The notes beneath the pieces are model-generated. The model did not search any database and was not told the origin of the DNA. It saw nothing but the letters and a program-made list of their open reading frames with translations. Below are positions 48,959 to 56,607 of a stretch of 64,000 nucleotides of DNA, piece after piece. Both the position numbers and the translations under genes were made by a program. This DNA is from an uncultured Prevotellaceae bacterium (GTDB lineage: Bacteria > Bacteroidota > Bacteroidia > Bacteroidales > Bacteroidaceae), in the NCBI GenBank assembly GCA_900314755.1, contig OMWH01000009.1:209179-273178 (forward strand), read 5' to 3'. Every line of letters begins with the position of its first letter. The stretch's first letter is position 1.

Positions 48959-50263
48959 TTATTCCTCTATCTGATACAGGAAGTCGTTATACGGATACTT
49001 CTGCACATGGAGTTCCCGCACCTTATTATACAGCACCTCCCGCAACTCGTCGATATTCTCTTTCTGCTTGGCGGAGATGAAAAGTGGTGCTACCGGGAAT
49101 TTCTCATTCCTCATTTCTAATTCCTCATTTATCTTAGCCATCCATGTCTTTTTGAGTTCTTCGAGCGACACGTTCTCCTTCATGGGAGCCGTGAGGTCAT
49201 CCTCGTCCTGTGGTGTCCATGTATAAGCGTCTATCTTATTGAATACCAGCATATAGGGCTTTTCGGCACACCCCAGGTCGGCAAGTGTTTTCTCCACCAC
49301 TTTGATCTGTTCCTCGAAGTCGGGATGTGAGATGTCCACGACGTGTACCAGCAGGTCTGCCTCCCTCACCTCGTCGAGGGTCGACTTGAAGGAATCGACC
49401 AAGTCGGTGGGCAGCTTGCGGATGAACCCCACCGTATCGGCAAGCAGGAACGGCAGGTTGTCAATCACCATCTTGCGGACGGTGGTGTCGAGGGTGGCAA
49501 AGAGTTTGTTCTCGGCAAAGACATCACTCTTCGCCAAGAGGTTCATCATCGTCGACTTCCCCACGTTGGTATACCCGACGAGTGCCACACGGATCAGCCG
49601 TCCGCGGTTCTTACGCTGGGTGGTCTTCTGCTTGTCAATCTCCACGAGACGCTCTTTCAGCAGGGTGATACGATGCAGGATGATACGGCGGTCCATCTCC
49701 AACTGTGTCTCACCAGGTCCGCGAAGTCCCACACTACCCTTTCCGCCACCAGAGCCGGAACCGCCACCTTGTCGTTCCAGGTGGGTCCACAGGCGTTGCA
49801 GACGGGGCAGCATATAGCGGTACTGTGCCAGCTCCACCTGTGTCTTCGCCTCGGCAGTCTGTGCCCGCATGGCGAAGATGTCGAGAATCAGGGAGGTACG
49901 GTCGAGGATCTTCACTTTCAGCTCTGCCTCGATATTGCGTATCTGCTTTGCCGACAGCTCATCGTCAAAGATGACCATACCCACGGGCTGTGTCTCACCA
50001 GTAGGGTCGTCGTCAGCAGCGTCTTCCTGCTGCTTGATATATTGCTTGATCTCTTCGAGCTTACCCTTGCCGACATAGGTCACCTGACTGGGTCCCTGCA
50101 CCTTCTGCGTAAACCGCTTCACGGTGACAGCACCTGCCGTATCGGCAAGAAACTCCAACTCGTCGAGATACTCCTTGGTCTTCGCCTCGTCCTGCTCCTG
50201 GGTAATCAGTCCCACCAGCACAGCCGTCTCTGCCTTGACCTCGGAAATCACGAATTCTTTCAT
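48959..50263 (-). CDS. hflX: Ribosome-associated GTPase HflX
   Basis: HflX binds the 50S subunit and rescues or splits stalled ribosomes. The 434-residue protein has the N-terminal HflX domain, the helical linker and a G-domain with P-loop GYTNVGKST near 225, the switch motif DTVGFIRKLP and NKID. In the C-terminal part, residues about 377-388 (KINEELEMRNEK) come from a CTCATT/TTCCTCATTT simple repeat and are likely an insertion before the conserved FISAKQKENIDEL. It heads the long minus-strand run and is divergent from nagB. Confidence 0.95.
   Translation of the reverse strand: MKEFVISEVKAETAVLVGLITQEQDEAKTKEYLDELEFLADTAGAVTVKRFTQKVQGPSQVTYVGKGKLEEIKQYIKQQEDAADDDPTGETQPVGMVIFDDELSAKQIRNIEAELKVKILDRTSLILDIFAMRAQTAEAKTQVELAQYRYMLPRLQRLWTHLERQGGGSGSGGGKGSVGLRGPGETQLEMDRRIILHRITLLKERLVEIDKQKTTQRKNRGRLIRVALVGYTNVGKSTMMNLLAKSDVFAENKLFATLDTTVRKMVIDNLPFLLADTVGFIRKLPTDLVDSFKSTLDEVREADLLVHVVDISHPDFEEQIKVVEKTLADLGCAEKPYMLVFNKIDAYTWTPQDEDDLTAPMKENVSLEELKKTWMAKINEELEMRNEKFPVAPLFISAKQKENIDELREVLYNKVRELHVQKYPYNDFLYQIEE
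49101..49131. repeat. Simple repeat inside the hflX frame
   Basis: The plus strand reads a run of CTCATTCCTCATTTCTAATT words, a type common between genes in Prevotella-like genomes. It keeps the hflX frame open. Confidence 0.7.
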
Positions 50264-50282
50264 ACCTTATTATATATTAGGT

Positions 50283-50342
50283 GCAAAGATACAATTTTTT
50301 TACTATTAAACATTTATTTTTCCAGTTTTTTTGTATCTTTGC
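50283..50342. promoter_or_regulatory. Divergent promoter pair of hflX and nagB
   Basis: GCAAAGATA (50283-50291, the minus-strand box for hflX) and TATCTTTGC (50334-50342, for nagB) are inverted copies 42 bases apart. Start codons lie 20 and 35 bases beyond their boxes. Confidence 0.6.
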
Positions 50343-50376
50343 AACCAAAACAAGCACAACTTAACTTTTTGAACTT

Positions 50377-51171
50377 ATGAGAGTAATCATCGAATCCGAC
50401 TATCAGAAGATGTCGCAATGGGCTGCAGAACATGTGATTGAGCGTATCAACGCCTTCCAGCCCACCAAAGAGAAACCATTTGTACTGGGTCTTCCTACCG
50501 GTTCATCCCCAGAGGGTATGTATGCTTGTCTGGTGAAGGCAAACAAGGAGGGACGTGTTTCTTTCAAGAACGTGCTGACGTTCAACATGGACGAGTATGT
50601 CAACCTGCCAGAGGATCATCCTGAGAGCTACCACTCTTTCATGGCACGTAACTTGTTCGACCATATCGACTGCCCCAAGGAGAACATCCATATCCTCAAC
50701 GGCAATGCCAAGGACTTGGCTGCTGAGTGTGCACACTATGAGGAGATGATCAAGGAGGCTGGCGGTATCGACCTCTTCATCGGCGGTATCGGTCCTGATG
50801 GTCATATCGCTTTCAACGAGCCGTACTCCAGTCTGACCAGCCGTACCCGTGTAAAGACTTTGACGACAGACACCATCATCGCCAACAGCCGTTTCTTCGA
50901 CAACGACGTGAACAAGGTGCCCAAACTTGCACTGACCGTCGGCGTAGGTACCGTGATGGATGCCCGTGAGGTGATGATCCTCGTCAACGGACACCATAAG
51001 GCTCGTGCCCTGAAGGCTGCCATCGAGGGTGCCGTTACCCATGAGTGGACCATCTCGGCACTGCAGATGCACCAGCATGGCATCATCGTCGCCGACGAGC
51101 CTGCCACGGATGAGTTGAAGGTTGCTACCTACAAGTACTTCAAGGATATTGAGAAGGACAACTTACTGTAA
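50377..51171 (+). CDS. nagB: Glucosamine-6-phosphate deaminase
   Basis: The enzyme turns glucosamine 6-phosphate into fructose 6-phosphate and ammonia, letting the cell use amino sugars from mucin or chitin. It has 264 residues, the standard length. Catalytic residues fall at the E. coli positions: Asp72 (NMDEY), His143 in [11 protein letters not shown], and Glu148. It has its own promoter and terminator, so it is a single-gene unit; no nagA is nearby. No frame disruption is seen. Confidence 0.97.
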   Translation: MRVIIESDYQKMSQWAAEHVIERINAFQPTKEKPFVLGLPTGSSPEGMYACLVKANKEGRVSFKNVLTFNMDEYVNLPEDHPESYHSFMARNLFDHIDCPKENIHILNGNAKDLAAECAHYEEMIKEAGGIDLFIGGIGPDGHIAFNEPYSSLTSRTRVKTLTTDTIIANSRFFDNDVNKVPKLALTVGVGTVMDAREVMILVNGHHKARALKAAIEGAVTHEWTISALQMHQHGIIVADEPATDELKVATYKYFKDIEKDNLL

Positions 51172-51191
51172 GTCCACACTTGACAATAATA

Positions 51192-51232
51192 CTGGGCAAG
51201 TCTGATAAAAAAGGCTTGCCCAGTTGTTTTTT
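51192..51232 (+). terminator. Intrinsic terminator of nagB
   Basis: CTGGGCAAG and CTTGCCCAG form a 9-bp stem around a 14-base loop, followed by TTGTTTTTTT. Confidence 0.9.
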
Positions 51233-51248
51233 TACTATCGGAGCAATT

Positions 51249-51335
51249 GTAAATCAAATTGAATTGCAAAGTAAATCAAATTGAATTGCTGAGTAAATCA
51301 AATTGAATTACCGAGTAAATCAAATTGATTTACAA
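51249..51335. repeat. Four 22-base direct repeats upstream of the HU-family gene
   Basis: Units start GTAAATCAAATTGAATT at 51249, 51271, 51293 and 51315, exactly 22 bases apart (two helical turns). The last unit ends ATTTAC, which makes it a near-perfect palindrome. They end about 30 bases before the -33 element of the downstream promoter, so they are candidate protein-binding iterons. Confidence 0.85.
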
Positions 51336-51366
51336 TGACGGAAATGCTACTTTTCATCCAAAAGAC

Positions 51367-51397
51367 TTGGCGGTTACAGGAATTATGCGTATCTTTG
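51367..51397 (+). promoter_or_regulatory. Promoter of the HU-family gene
   Basis: TTG (51367-51369), a 20-base spacer and TATCTTTG (51390-51397) match the phylum consensus fully. The ATG follows at 51427. Confidence 0.8.
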
Positions 51398-51426
51398 TCA
51401 ACCAAAAACAATTAATTAATCATTTT

Positions 51427-51900
51427 ATGGCTTTACATTATCGACTGTTGCAGAACAACATCAAAAGCAACAAAGCTTACGGGAAATGGTATGCACATAC
51501 CGTTAAACAGGGTGAACTGACCTTGAAAGAGATTGAGAGACAGATTCAAGAACGCTGCTCACTGACATCCGCCGATGTCCGTGCCGCCATCGTCGCACTC
51601 ACCGAAGTGGTGGAGGAAGGACTGAAAAACGGACAGACGGTGAACCTCGGAGAACTGGGTAAATTCGCATTGAGTATCAAGAGTCTGTGTGTGGACGACC
51701 CCAAGGACTTCCGTGTCGACACGCACGTCAAGGATATTGTGTGCAAGTACACTCCTGAGGGACACCGCTCGAAGACGGGGGACAGACGCATCATACGTGC
51801 CTTCACCAATGGGTGCCAGCTTGTGGAACAGGGATATTATAACGAGGAAACGAACCAATACAAGCGCTCCCGCCGTGGGGGTACTATCAGGAAAGGATAA
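51427..51900 (+). CDS. HU-family DNA-binding protein
   Basis: A 157-residue nucleoid-type protein of the long Bacteroidota HU class. The fold is the HU dimer type: helical N-terminal half (IKSNKAYGKWYAHTV, SADVRAAIVALTEVVEEGLKNG) and the strand segment VNLGELGKFALSIK that leads to the DNA-binding arms. The C-terminal tail is basic (NQYKRSRRGGTIRKG). The start at 51427 (MALHYRLLQNN) was chosen because the upstream in-frame extension runs through the promoter. It probably shares a transcript with the GH97 gene 29 bases downstream, and four 22-base repeats stand in front of it. Confidence 0.88.
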   Translation: MALHYRLLQNNIKSNKAYGKWYAHTVKQGELTLKEIERQIQERCSLTSADVRAAIVALTEVVEEGLKNGQTVNLGELGKFALSIKSLCVDDPKDFRVDTHVKDIVCKYTPEGHRSKTGDRRIIRAFTNGCQLVEQGYYNEETNQYKRSRRGGTIRKG

Positions 51901-51929
51901 GTGAATCATCAAAAAAAACAAAAGAGAAT

Positions 51930-53867
51930 ATGAGAAAACTAACATTGTTTCTGTTGCTCTGCCCGCTGCTGGCGATGGCGGAGAGCAAGGAAGTGAAGTC
52001 ACCAGACGGCAAGATGGTCGTCGAGGTGAGAGTGGACAACGGTCTTGCGACTTATGCTGTCGAGTATGACGGTGTCGAGATGATCAAGCCGTCACGGTTG
52101 GGACTGGACTCCAGCTTTGGCTATTTCGAGTCCGGACTGTCGTACGTATCCGATAAGGAGGAAACCGTGGAGAAGGAGTTTGACATCTCACGCACCAAGA
52201 CATCGCATATCAGCTACAAGGCAAACCGCCTGGACATGACCGTGAAGAACTCACACGGACAGCAGATGGTGATGACTTTCCTGGTGTCCGACCATGACAT
52301 TGCCTTCCAATACACCATGCTGCGCCAATGGCGTAACGAGACAAGGAGCATCGTCATCAAGGAGGAGATCACCTCTTTCCGCCTGCCTGACGAGACAACG
52401 GCGTTCCTGTCTCCACAGAGTGACGCAATGATTGGGTTCGCACAGACTAAACCCAGCTACGAGGAGGTCTATACCGCTGATATGCCCATGTCACGGAAGT
52501 CGCACTATGGGCATGGCTATGTCTTCCCTGCCCTCTTCCGCATCGGCGACAAGGGCTGGGTGCTGATCAGCGAGACGGGGGTGACTTCGGCATACGTGGG
52601 CTCACACCTCAGCGATTACGACGAGACGAACGGATACACCATCGCCTACCCCATGAAAGAGGAGAACAACGGCACCGGTTCCACCTCGGCAAGTGTCGCA
52701 CTGCCGGCAAGTACCCCATGGCGTACCATCACCATCGGCAAGAACCTCAAACCTATCGTCGAGACGACCATTCCCTTCAGTCCCCTGGAGCCCCTCTATG
52801 AGGCATCACAGGCGTATCAGCCGGGACGCTATACGTGGAGCTGGCTCATCTGGCAGGATGAGAGTTGCAATTACAACGACCAGGTGACGTTCATCGACCT
52901 TGCCGCCAAGATGGGATATGAGTATTGTCTGGTGGACGCTTGGTGGGACACGAATATCGGACGTGAGAAGATTGCCGAGCTGTCGAAGTATGCGCAGTCG
53001 AAAGGGGTAAGCCTGCTGCTGTGGTATAACTCCAACGGATATGCTAACAACGCCCCGCAAGGTCCTTTCAACTGCATGAACACGAATATTGCCCGTGAGA
53101 AGGAGATGGCTTGGATGCAGTCCATCGGCATCAAGGGTATCAAGGTGGACTTCTTCGGTGGTGACAAGCAACAGACCCTCCAGCTCTATGAGGATATCCT
53201 CAGCGATGCCAACAAATACGGTCTGCAGTGCATCTTCCACGGTTGCACACTGCCCCGCGGATGGGAGCGTCTGTATCCTAACTATGTGGCAAGCGAGGCG
53301 GTACTTGCTTCCGAGAACGTGTTCTTCGACCCCAATGCTGCGAAACGCGAGGCTTTCGACCTCACCCTGCATCCTTTCTGCCGTAATGCGGTGGGCTCAA
53401 TGGACTGGGGCGGCACCATCATGAACCGTTATATGAGTAAGGACAACAAGAGCCGGCATTCCCGTCAGACCACGGATATGTTTGAGATTGCCAGTGCCAT
53501 CGTCGTCCAGACATCGGTGCAGTGCATGGCGGTACAACCTAACAACCTGCAGGAACTGCCGAAGGTTGAGCTGGATCTGCTGAAGTCGCTGCCTACCACA
53601 TGGGACGAGACACGGTTCATCGACGGCTACCCGGGTAAGTATGTCGTCCTGGCACGCCGTCACGGCAACCAATGGTATATTGCCGGACTGAATGCGGAGA
53701 AACAGGTCAAGAAACTGTCTCTTAACTTGCCGATGCTGAAGGGACAGACCATCAATTACTATACGGACGGACCTGGACTTTATGCGCAGACCCAGAAAGT
53801 GAGATATGACAAGAAGGGACGGATACAAGTGACCATGCGACCCAATGGGGGATTCATCCTCAAATAA
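51930..53867 (+). CDS. GH97-family glycoside hydrolase (alpha-galactosidase-like)
   Basis: An exported 645-residue hydrolase with a signal peptide MRKLTLFLLLCPLLAMAE. It has the GH97 layout: an N-terminal beta-sandwich (20-280), the (beta/alpha)8 barrel (about 285-560) with WLIWQDESCNYNDQ and DAWWDTNIG, and a short C-terminal sheet. The GIKVDFFGGD segment carries an aspartate near 407 where retaining family members (alpha-galactosidase type) hold the nucleophile; the inverting SusB-type enzymes lack it. Substrate is therefore probably alpha-galactoside, but this is not proven. It lies behind the HU-family gene. Confidence 0.88.
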   Translation: MRKLTLFLLLCPLLAMAESKEVKSPDGKMVVEVRVDNGLATYAVEYDGVEMIKPSRLGLDSSFGYFESGLSYVSDKEETVEKEFDISRTKTSHISYKANRLDMTVKNSHGQQMVMTFLVSDHDIAFQYTMLRQWRNETRSIVIKEEITSFRLPDETTAFLSPQSDAMIGFAQTKPSYEEVYTADMPMSRKSHYGHGYVFPALFRIGDKGWVLISETGVTSAYVGSHLSDYDETNGYTIAYPMKEENNGTGSTSASVALPASTPWRTITIGKNLKPIVETTIPFSPLEPLYEASQAYQPGRYTWSWLIWQDESCNYNDQVTFIDLAAKMGYEYCLVDAWWDTNIGREKIAELSKYAQSKGVSLLLWYNSNGYANNAPQGPFNCMNTNIAREKEMAWMQSIGIKGIKVDFFGGDKQQTLQLYEDILSDANKYGLQCIFHGCTLPRGWERLYPNYVASEAVLASENVFFDPNAAKREAFDLTLHPFCRNAVGSMDWGGTIMNRYMSKDNKSRHSRQTTDMFEIASAIVVQTSVQCMAVQPNNLQELPKVELDLLKSLPTTWDETRFIDGYPGKYVVLARRHGNQWYIAGLNAEKQVKKLSLNLPMLKGQTINYYTDGPGLYAQTQKVRYDKKGRIQVTMRPNGGFILK

Positions 53868-53870
53868 ACA

Positions 53871-53903
53871 AGAAAAGGACAGCTTCACGCTGTCCTTTTC
53901 TTT
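53871..53903. terminator. Bidirectional terminator between the GH97 gene and dnaA
   Basis: AGAAAAGGACAGC and GCTGTCCTTTTCT form a 13-bp stem around TTCAC, with a T-rich tail on the plus strand and an A-rich start that gives a T-tail on the minus strand. It lies between the convergent stops at 53867 and 53915. Confidence 0.9.
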
Positions 53904-53914
53904 TCATTATTCAA

Positions 53915-55324
53915 CTATTGTTTTAACTTAAAAGAATTCTCTATACTGCTCAACTCCGCAGAGAACGACTTGTCGACCTTCAGACGTTGCTCAACGGTGG
54001 AGCAACTGTGTATCACGGTCGAGTGGTCGCGACCACCTATCAGCTGTCCGATACGTGAGGCTGGCATCTTGGTGTACTTCTGTGCCAGGTACATCGATAC
54101 CTGCCGTACGATGACGTAGTCACGCTTGCGGGACTTGCTGAACACGTTCTGCTGTGACACATTATAGTGGTTGCAAACCTTCTCAAGGATATCGTCAACG
54201 GTGAGGGGCTTGTTGTCCACCTTCACGGCACGCTTGATGACACGCTCGGCAAGACGCATATCGACATTGCTGTTATAGACAATCGAGTAAGCCATCAGTG
54301 AGTTGACCACACCCTCCAGGTCACGGACGGAGCCGTTGGCGGTCTCTGCAATGAACTGGATGACATCCTCTGGGATCCGCAGTCCGTCACGCTTGCACTT
54401 GGCATGCAGGATGTCCACACAGAGCTGTACGTTGGGTTTCTCCAACTCGGCAATCAGTCCACAGGCGAAACGGGTCAGCAGACGGTCTTTCATACCCTGC
54501 AGGTCCACAGGGGGACGGTCGCTGGCAAGGATAATCTGCTTGCCGTTGCGGAACAGGTGGTTGAAGATATGGAAGAAGGTGTCCAGGGTCTTGGGAGCTG
54601 TAGCCCACTCCTGGATATCATCGACTATCAGCACGTCAATGGTCTGATAGAAATGGATGAAGTCATTGACGGTATTCTTACGGGTGGCATCAGAGTACTG
54701 CACCTGGAAGAGACGTGCCGACACATACAGCACTCGCTTCTGGGGATACATCTCCTTGCATCTCACACCGATAGCATTAATAAGGTGTGTCTTACCACAA
54801 CCGGAGGGTCCGAACACGAAGAAGGGGTTGAATGTCGACTTACCCGGATGCTCCGCGATGGAGAGACCTACCGTGCGAGGCAACTTATTGCTGTCACCCT
54901 CGATAAAGGTCTGGAAAGTCTTATGGATATCCAACTGGGGATTCAGGTCCTGTGGGACGGCGGTATCCAACGTGGTAGGCGACTGGTTGGCTCGTGTGGT
55001 AGGCTGCGGACGCTCGATATTGACGGGTTCACTACCCTCTTCCTCGACCGTCAGCTTGTGTGCCTTGTCCACCACAATACGGTAGTTGAGCTGGATACTC
55101 TTACCAAAGCAGCGGCACAACACCTTACTTAATAATGTCACATAGTACTGCTCCAAGTACTCATACACATACCGGCTCGGCACTTGTATGAGTAGAGTCT
55201 GCTTCTCCGCATCGTATTTCTCGAATACGATAGGCGCAAACCAGGTCTTATATTGCTGCTCTGTGACGTTTTCCCTTATCAGATGAAGGCAGTCGCCCCA
55301 AAGCGCCTTTGGAGTTTTTTCCAT
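53915..55324 (-). CDS. dnaA: Chromosomal replication initiator DnaA
   Basis: DnaA opens the replication origin. The 469-residue protein has domain I (1-90), a variable linker (90-130), the AAA+ domain with Walker A GPSGCGKTH near 172 and Walker B VLIVDDIQ near 240, and the C-terminal DNA-binding helix-turn-helix with the signature GGRDHSTVIHSC near 430-441. The ATG at 55324 is the only reasonable start. The gene is not next to dnaN or recF as in many phyla. No convincing set of DnaA boxes was found beside it. Confidence 0.97.
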   Translation of the reverse strand: MEKTPKALWGDCLHLIRENVTEQQYKTWFAPIVFEKYDAEKQTLLIQVPSRYVYEYLEQYYVTLLSKVLCRCFGKSIQLNYRIVVDKAHKLTVEEEGSEPVNIERPQPTTRANQSPTTLDTAVPQDLNPQLDIHKTFQTFIEGDSNKLPRTVGLSIAEHPGKSTFNPFFVFGPSGCGKTHLINAIGVRCKEMYPQKRVLYVSARLFQVQYSDATRKNTVNDFIHFYQTIDVLIVDDIQEWATAPKTLDTFFHIFNHLFRNGKQIILASDRPPVDLQGMKDRLLTRFACGLIAELEKPNVQLCVDILHAKCKRDGLRIPEDVIQFIAETANGSVRDLEGVVNSLMAYSIVYNSNVDMRLAERVIKRAVKVDNKPLTVDDILEKVCNHYNVSQQNVFSKSRKRDYVIVRQVSMYLAQKYTKMPASRIGQLIGGRDHSTVIHSCSTVEQRLKVDKSFSAELSSIENSFKLKQ

Positions 55325-55390
55325 GCGGCGTTATACTTATTTAATTAATAAAACCAATCTTGTTAAAGAATATAGTTTTCGTTTTCAGTT

Positions 55391-55422
55391 GCAAAGTTCG
55401 TACTTTTTTTTGATATATGCAA
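55391..55422 (-). promoter_or_regulatory. Promoter of dnaA
   Basis: On the minus strand TTG (55422-55420), a 20-base spacer and GAACTTTGC (55399-55391) match the phylum promoter except GA for TA in the -7 box. The leader to the ATG is about 65 bases. Confidence 0.6.
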
Positions 55423-55559
55423 ATTCGTATTTATTCTCACAAATTATCCGATACCACGTAACTTACTTATTTATGGGAGGTTAGGGAACATTTAAAAGAA
55501 TTAAAGATTTTTCCCTATTGTCAAATTACAAGTTTCTGCCTATCAGCAACTTATAAAAA

Positions 55560-55587
55560 ACCGCACACTGGACATGCCGTGTGCGGT
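55560..55587 (-). terminator. Intrinsic terminator for the minus-strand MCE operon
   Basis: ACCGCACAC and GTGTGCGGT form a 9-bp stem around a 10-base loop. On the minus strand the stem is followed by GGTTTTTTAT, a good T-run. It lies about 115 bases after the MCE stop codon. Confidence 0.75.
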
Positions 55588-55701
55588 ATTATTTCTTTTC
55601 ACTTCCCCAAACATTGCTAATATCAAGGAGTTCCGAAAGGCTAGTGGAAACTTTTACAACCCATTCCTCCTATTTAGACAAAATAAAAATTAGACTTTGT
55701 T

Positions 55702-56601
55702 TTACTTGTCTTTTTTACCGAAAACCGAGAAGTGTACATAGCGTTTCGGATGGGCTTTCAGGTCACGAAGCAGTGAGTCCGCATCGGCAGCCGTAGCACT
55801 CAGATTGTTATAGAGGCTGGCATCCCGCATGAGCAAGCCCAGTGTTCCCTCGTTACTGTTGAGCTTACGGGTCATCTCCTCTACGTTGGCAAGGGTCTGG
55901 TTGACCTTTGCTGTCATCTCTGCCACGTCAACAGCAGAGAGATTGGCTGTCAGCTTCTGAGTATTACCCAGCACACTGTCTGCCTTGACCATCATCATAG
56001 GCACGTTATGCCCCAGACTGGCAGAGAGTCTGCGCAAGTCGGCACTCGTCTGATTCAGGTTTGCCGTCATACCATCCACATTATGCAAGGTATTGCGAAG
56101 GGCAGGGTCTCCCAGCAAGGTATTCAGACTAACCAGGATGGAGTCGAGCTTGGGCATCATCTTCTCGATGGCAGGTATCATCTCGGCAGCCTTCGCCATC
56201 ATACCCATCTCCACAATGCCGGGAATGGTGTCCTTCTGTCCTATGAATTTCAGAGGATTGTCCGACAACACCAGATTAACCTTGATATTACCCAAGAGGT
56301 CACTCGCTAGCTCCGCATGGGAGCCGACAGGGATACGCATGTTCTTATCGACACCGATCTTCGCTACGATATGATTGGGACGGCTGTAGTCGTAGACGAT
56401 ACCTTCCACCACACCCACCTTATAGCCATTAGCATAGACGGGAGAGGAAGGAGACATTCCGCTGACATCCTCGAAGGCAAGGTAATAGGTACTGTTCGAA
56501 GAGAAGAGACTCAGCCCTTTCAGGAAATTCAAACCCAGGTATAGCACGACCAGTGCGATGATGGCAACAAGGGCTATCTGTATTTCTTTCGTCAATTTCA
56601 T
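55702..56601 (-). CDS. MCE/MlaD-family lipid transport protein
   Basis: A 299-residue inner-membrane-anchored periplasmic protein. One transmembrane helix lies at about 8-28, followed by the MCE domain (about 36-115, DVSGMSPSSPVYANGYKVGVVEGI) and an alpha-helical tail (about 150-290) rich in LNQTSADL-like heptads. It is the substrate-binding part of an Mla/Mce-type phospholipid transporter that keeps outer-membrane asymmetry. The partner ATPase and permease genes are not next to it. It is 6 bases downstream of the amidase gene on the same strand and is likely co-transcribed. Confidence 0.9.
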   Translation of the reverse strand: MKLTKEIQIALVAIIALVVLYLGLNFLKGLSLFSSNSTYYLAFEDVSGMSPSSPVYANGYKVGVVEGIVYDYSRPNHIVAKIGVDKNMRIPVGSHAELASDLLGNIKVNLVLSDNPLKFIGQKDTIPGIVEMGMMAKAAEMIPAIEKMMPKLDSILVSLNTLLGDPALRNTLHNVDGMTANLNQTSADLRRLSASLGHNVPMMMVKADSVLGNTQKLTANLSAVDVAEMTAKVNQTLANVEEMTRKLNSNEGTLGLLMRDASLYNNLSATAADADSLLRDLKAHPKRYVHFSVFGKKDK

Positions 56602-56607
56602 ATCACG

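Larger units (their letters stand above)
55325..55701. other. Gene-free region between dnaA and the MCE gene, with a terminator and an unexplained stretch
   Basis: Positions 55325-55440 hold the dnaA promoter. Positions 55440-55555 are AT-rich with no clear feature. A hairpin follows at 55560-55587 and is described separately. Between 55588 and 55701 the sequence is less AT-rich than its surroundings. Read on the minus strand it has an open frame (VVKVSTSLSELLDISNVW...) that lacks any ATG. It may be a conserved element rather than a gene. Confidence 0.5.

Noticed and set aside
51249-51335. Plasmid-type iteron origin
   Set aside because: The 22-base spacing recalls iterons, but no replication initiator gene is adjacent and the surroundings are chromosomal core genes.
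55325-55560. Replication origin next to dnaA
   Set aside because: The region is AT-rich, but I could not find a group of TTATCCACA-like boxes; the nearest words differ at several positions. A base-skew plot of the whole chromosome would decide.
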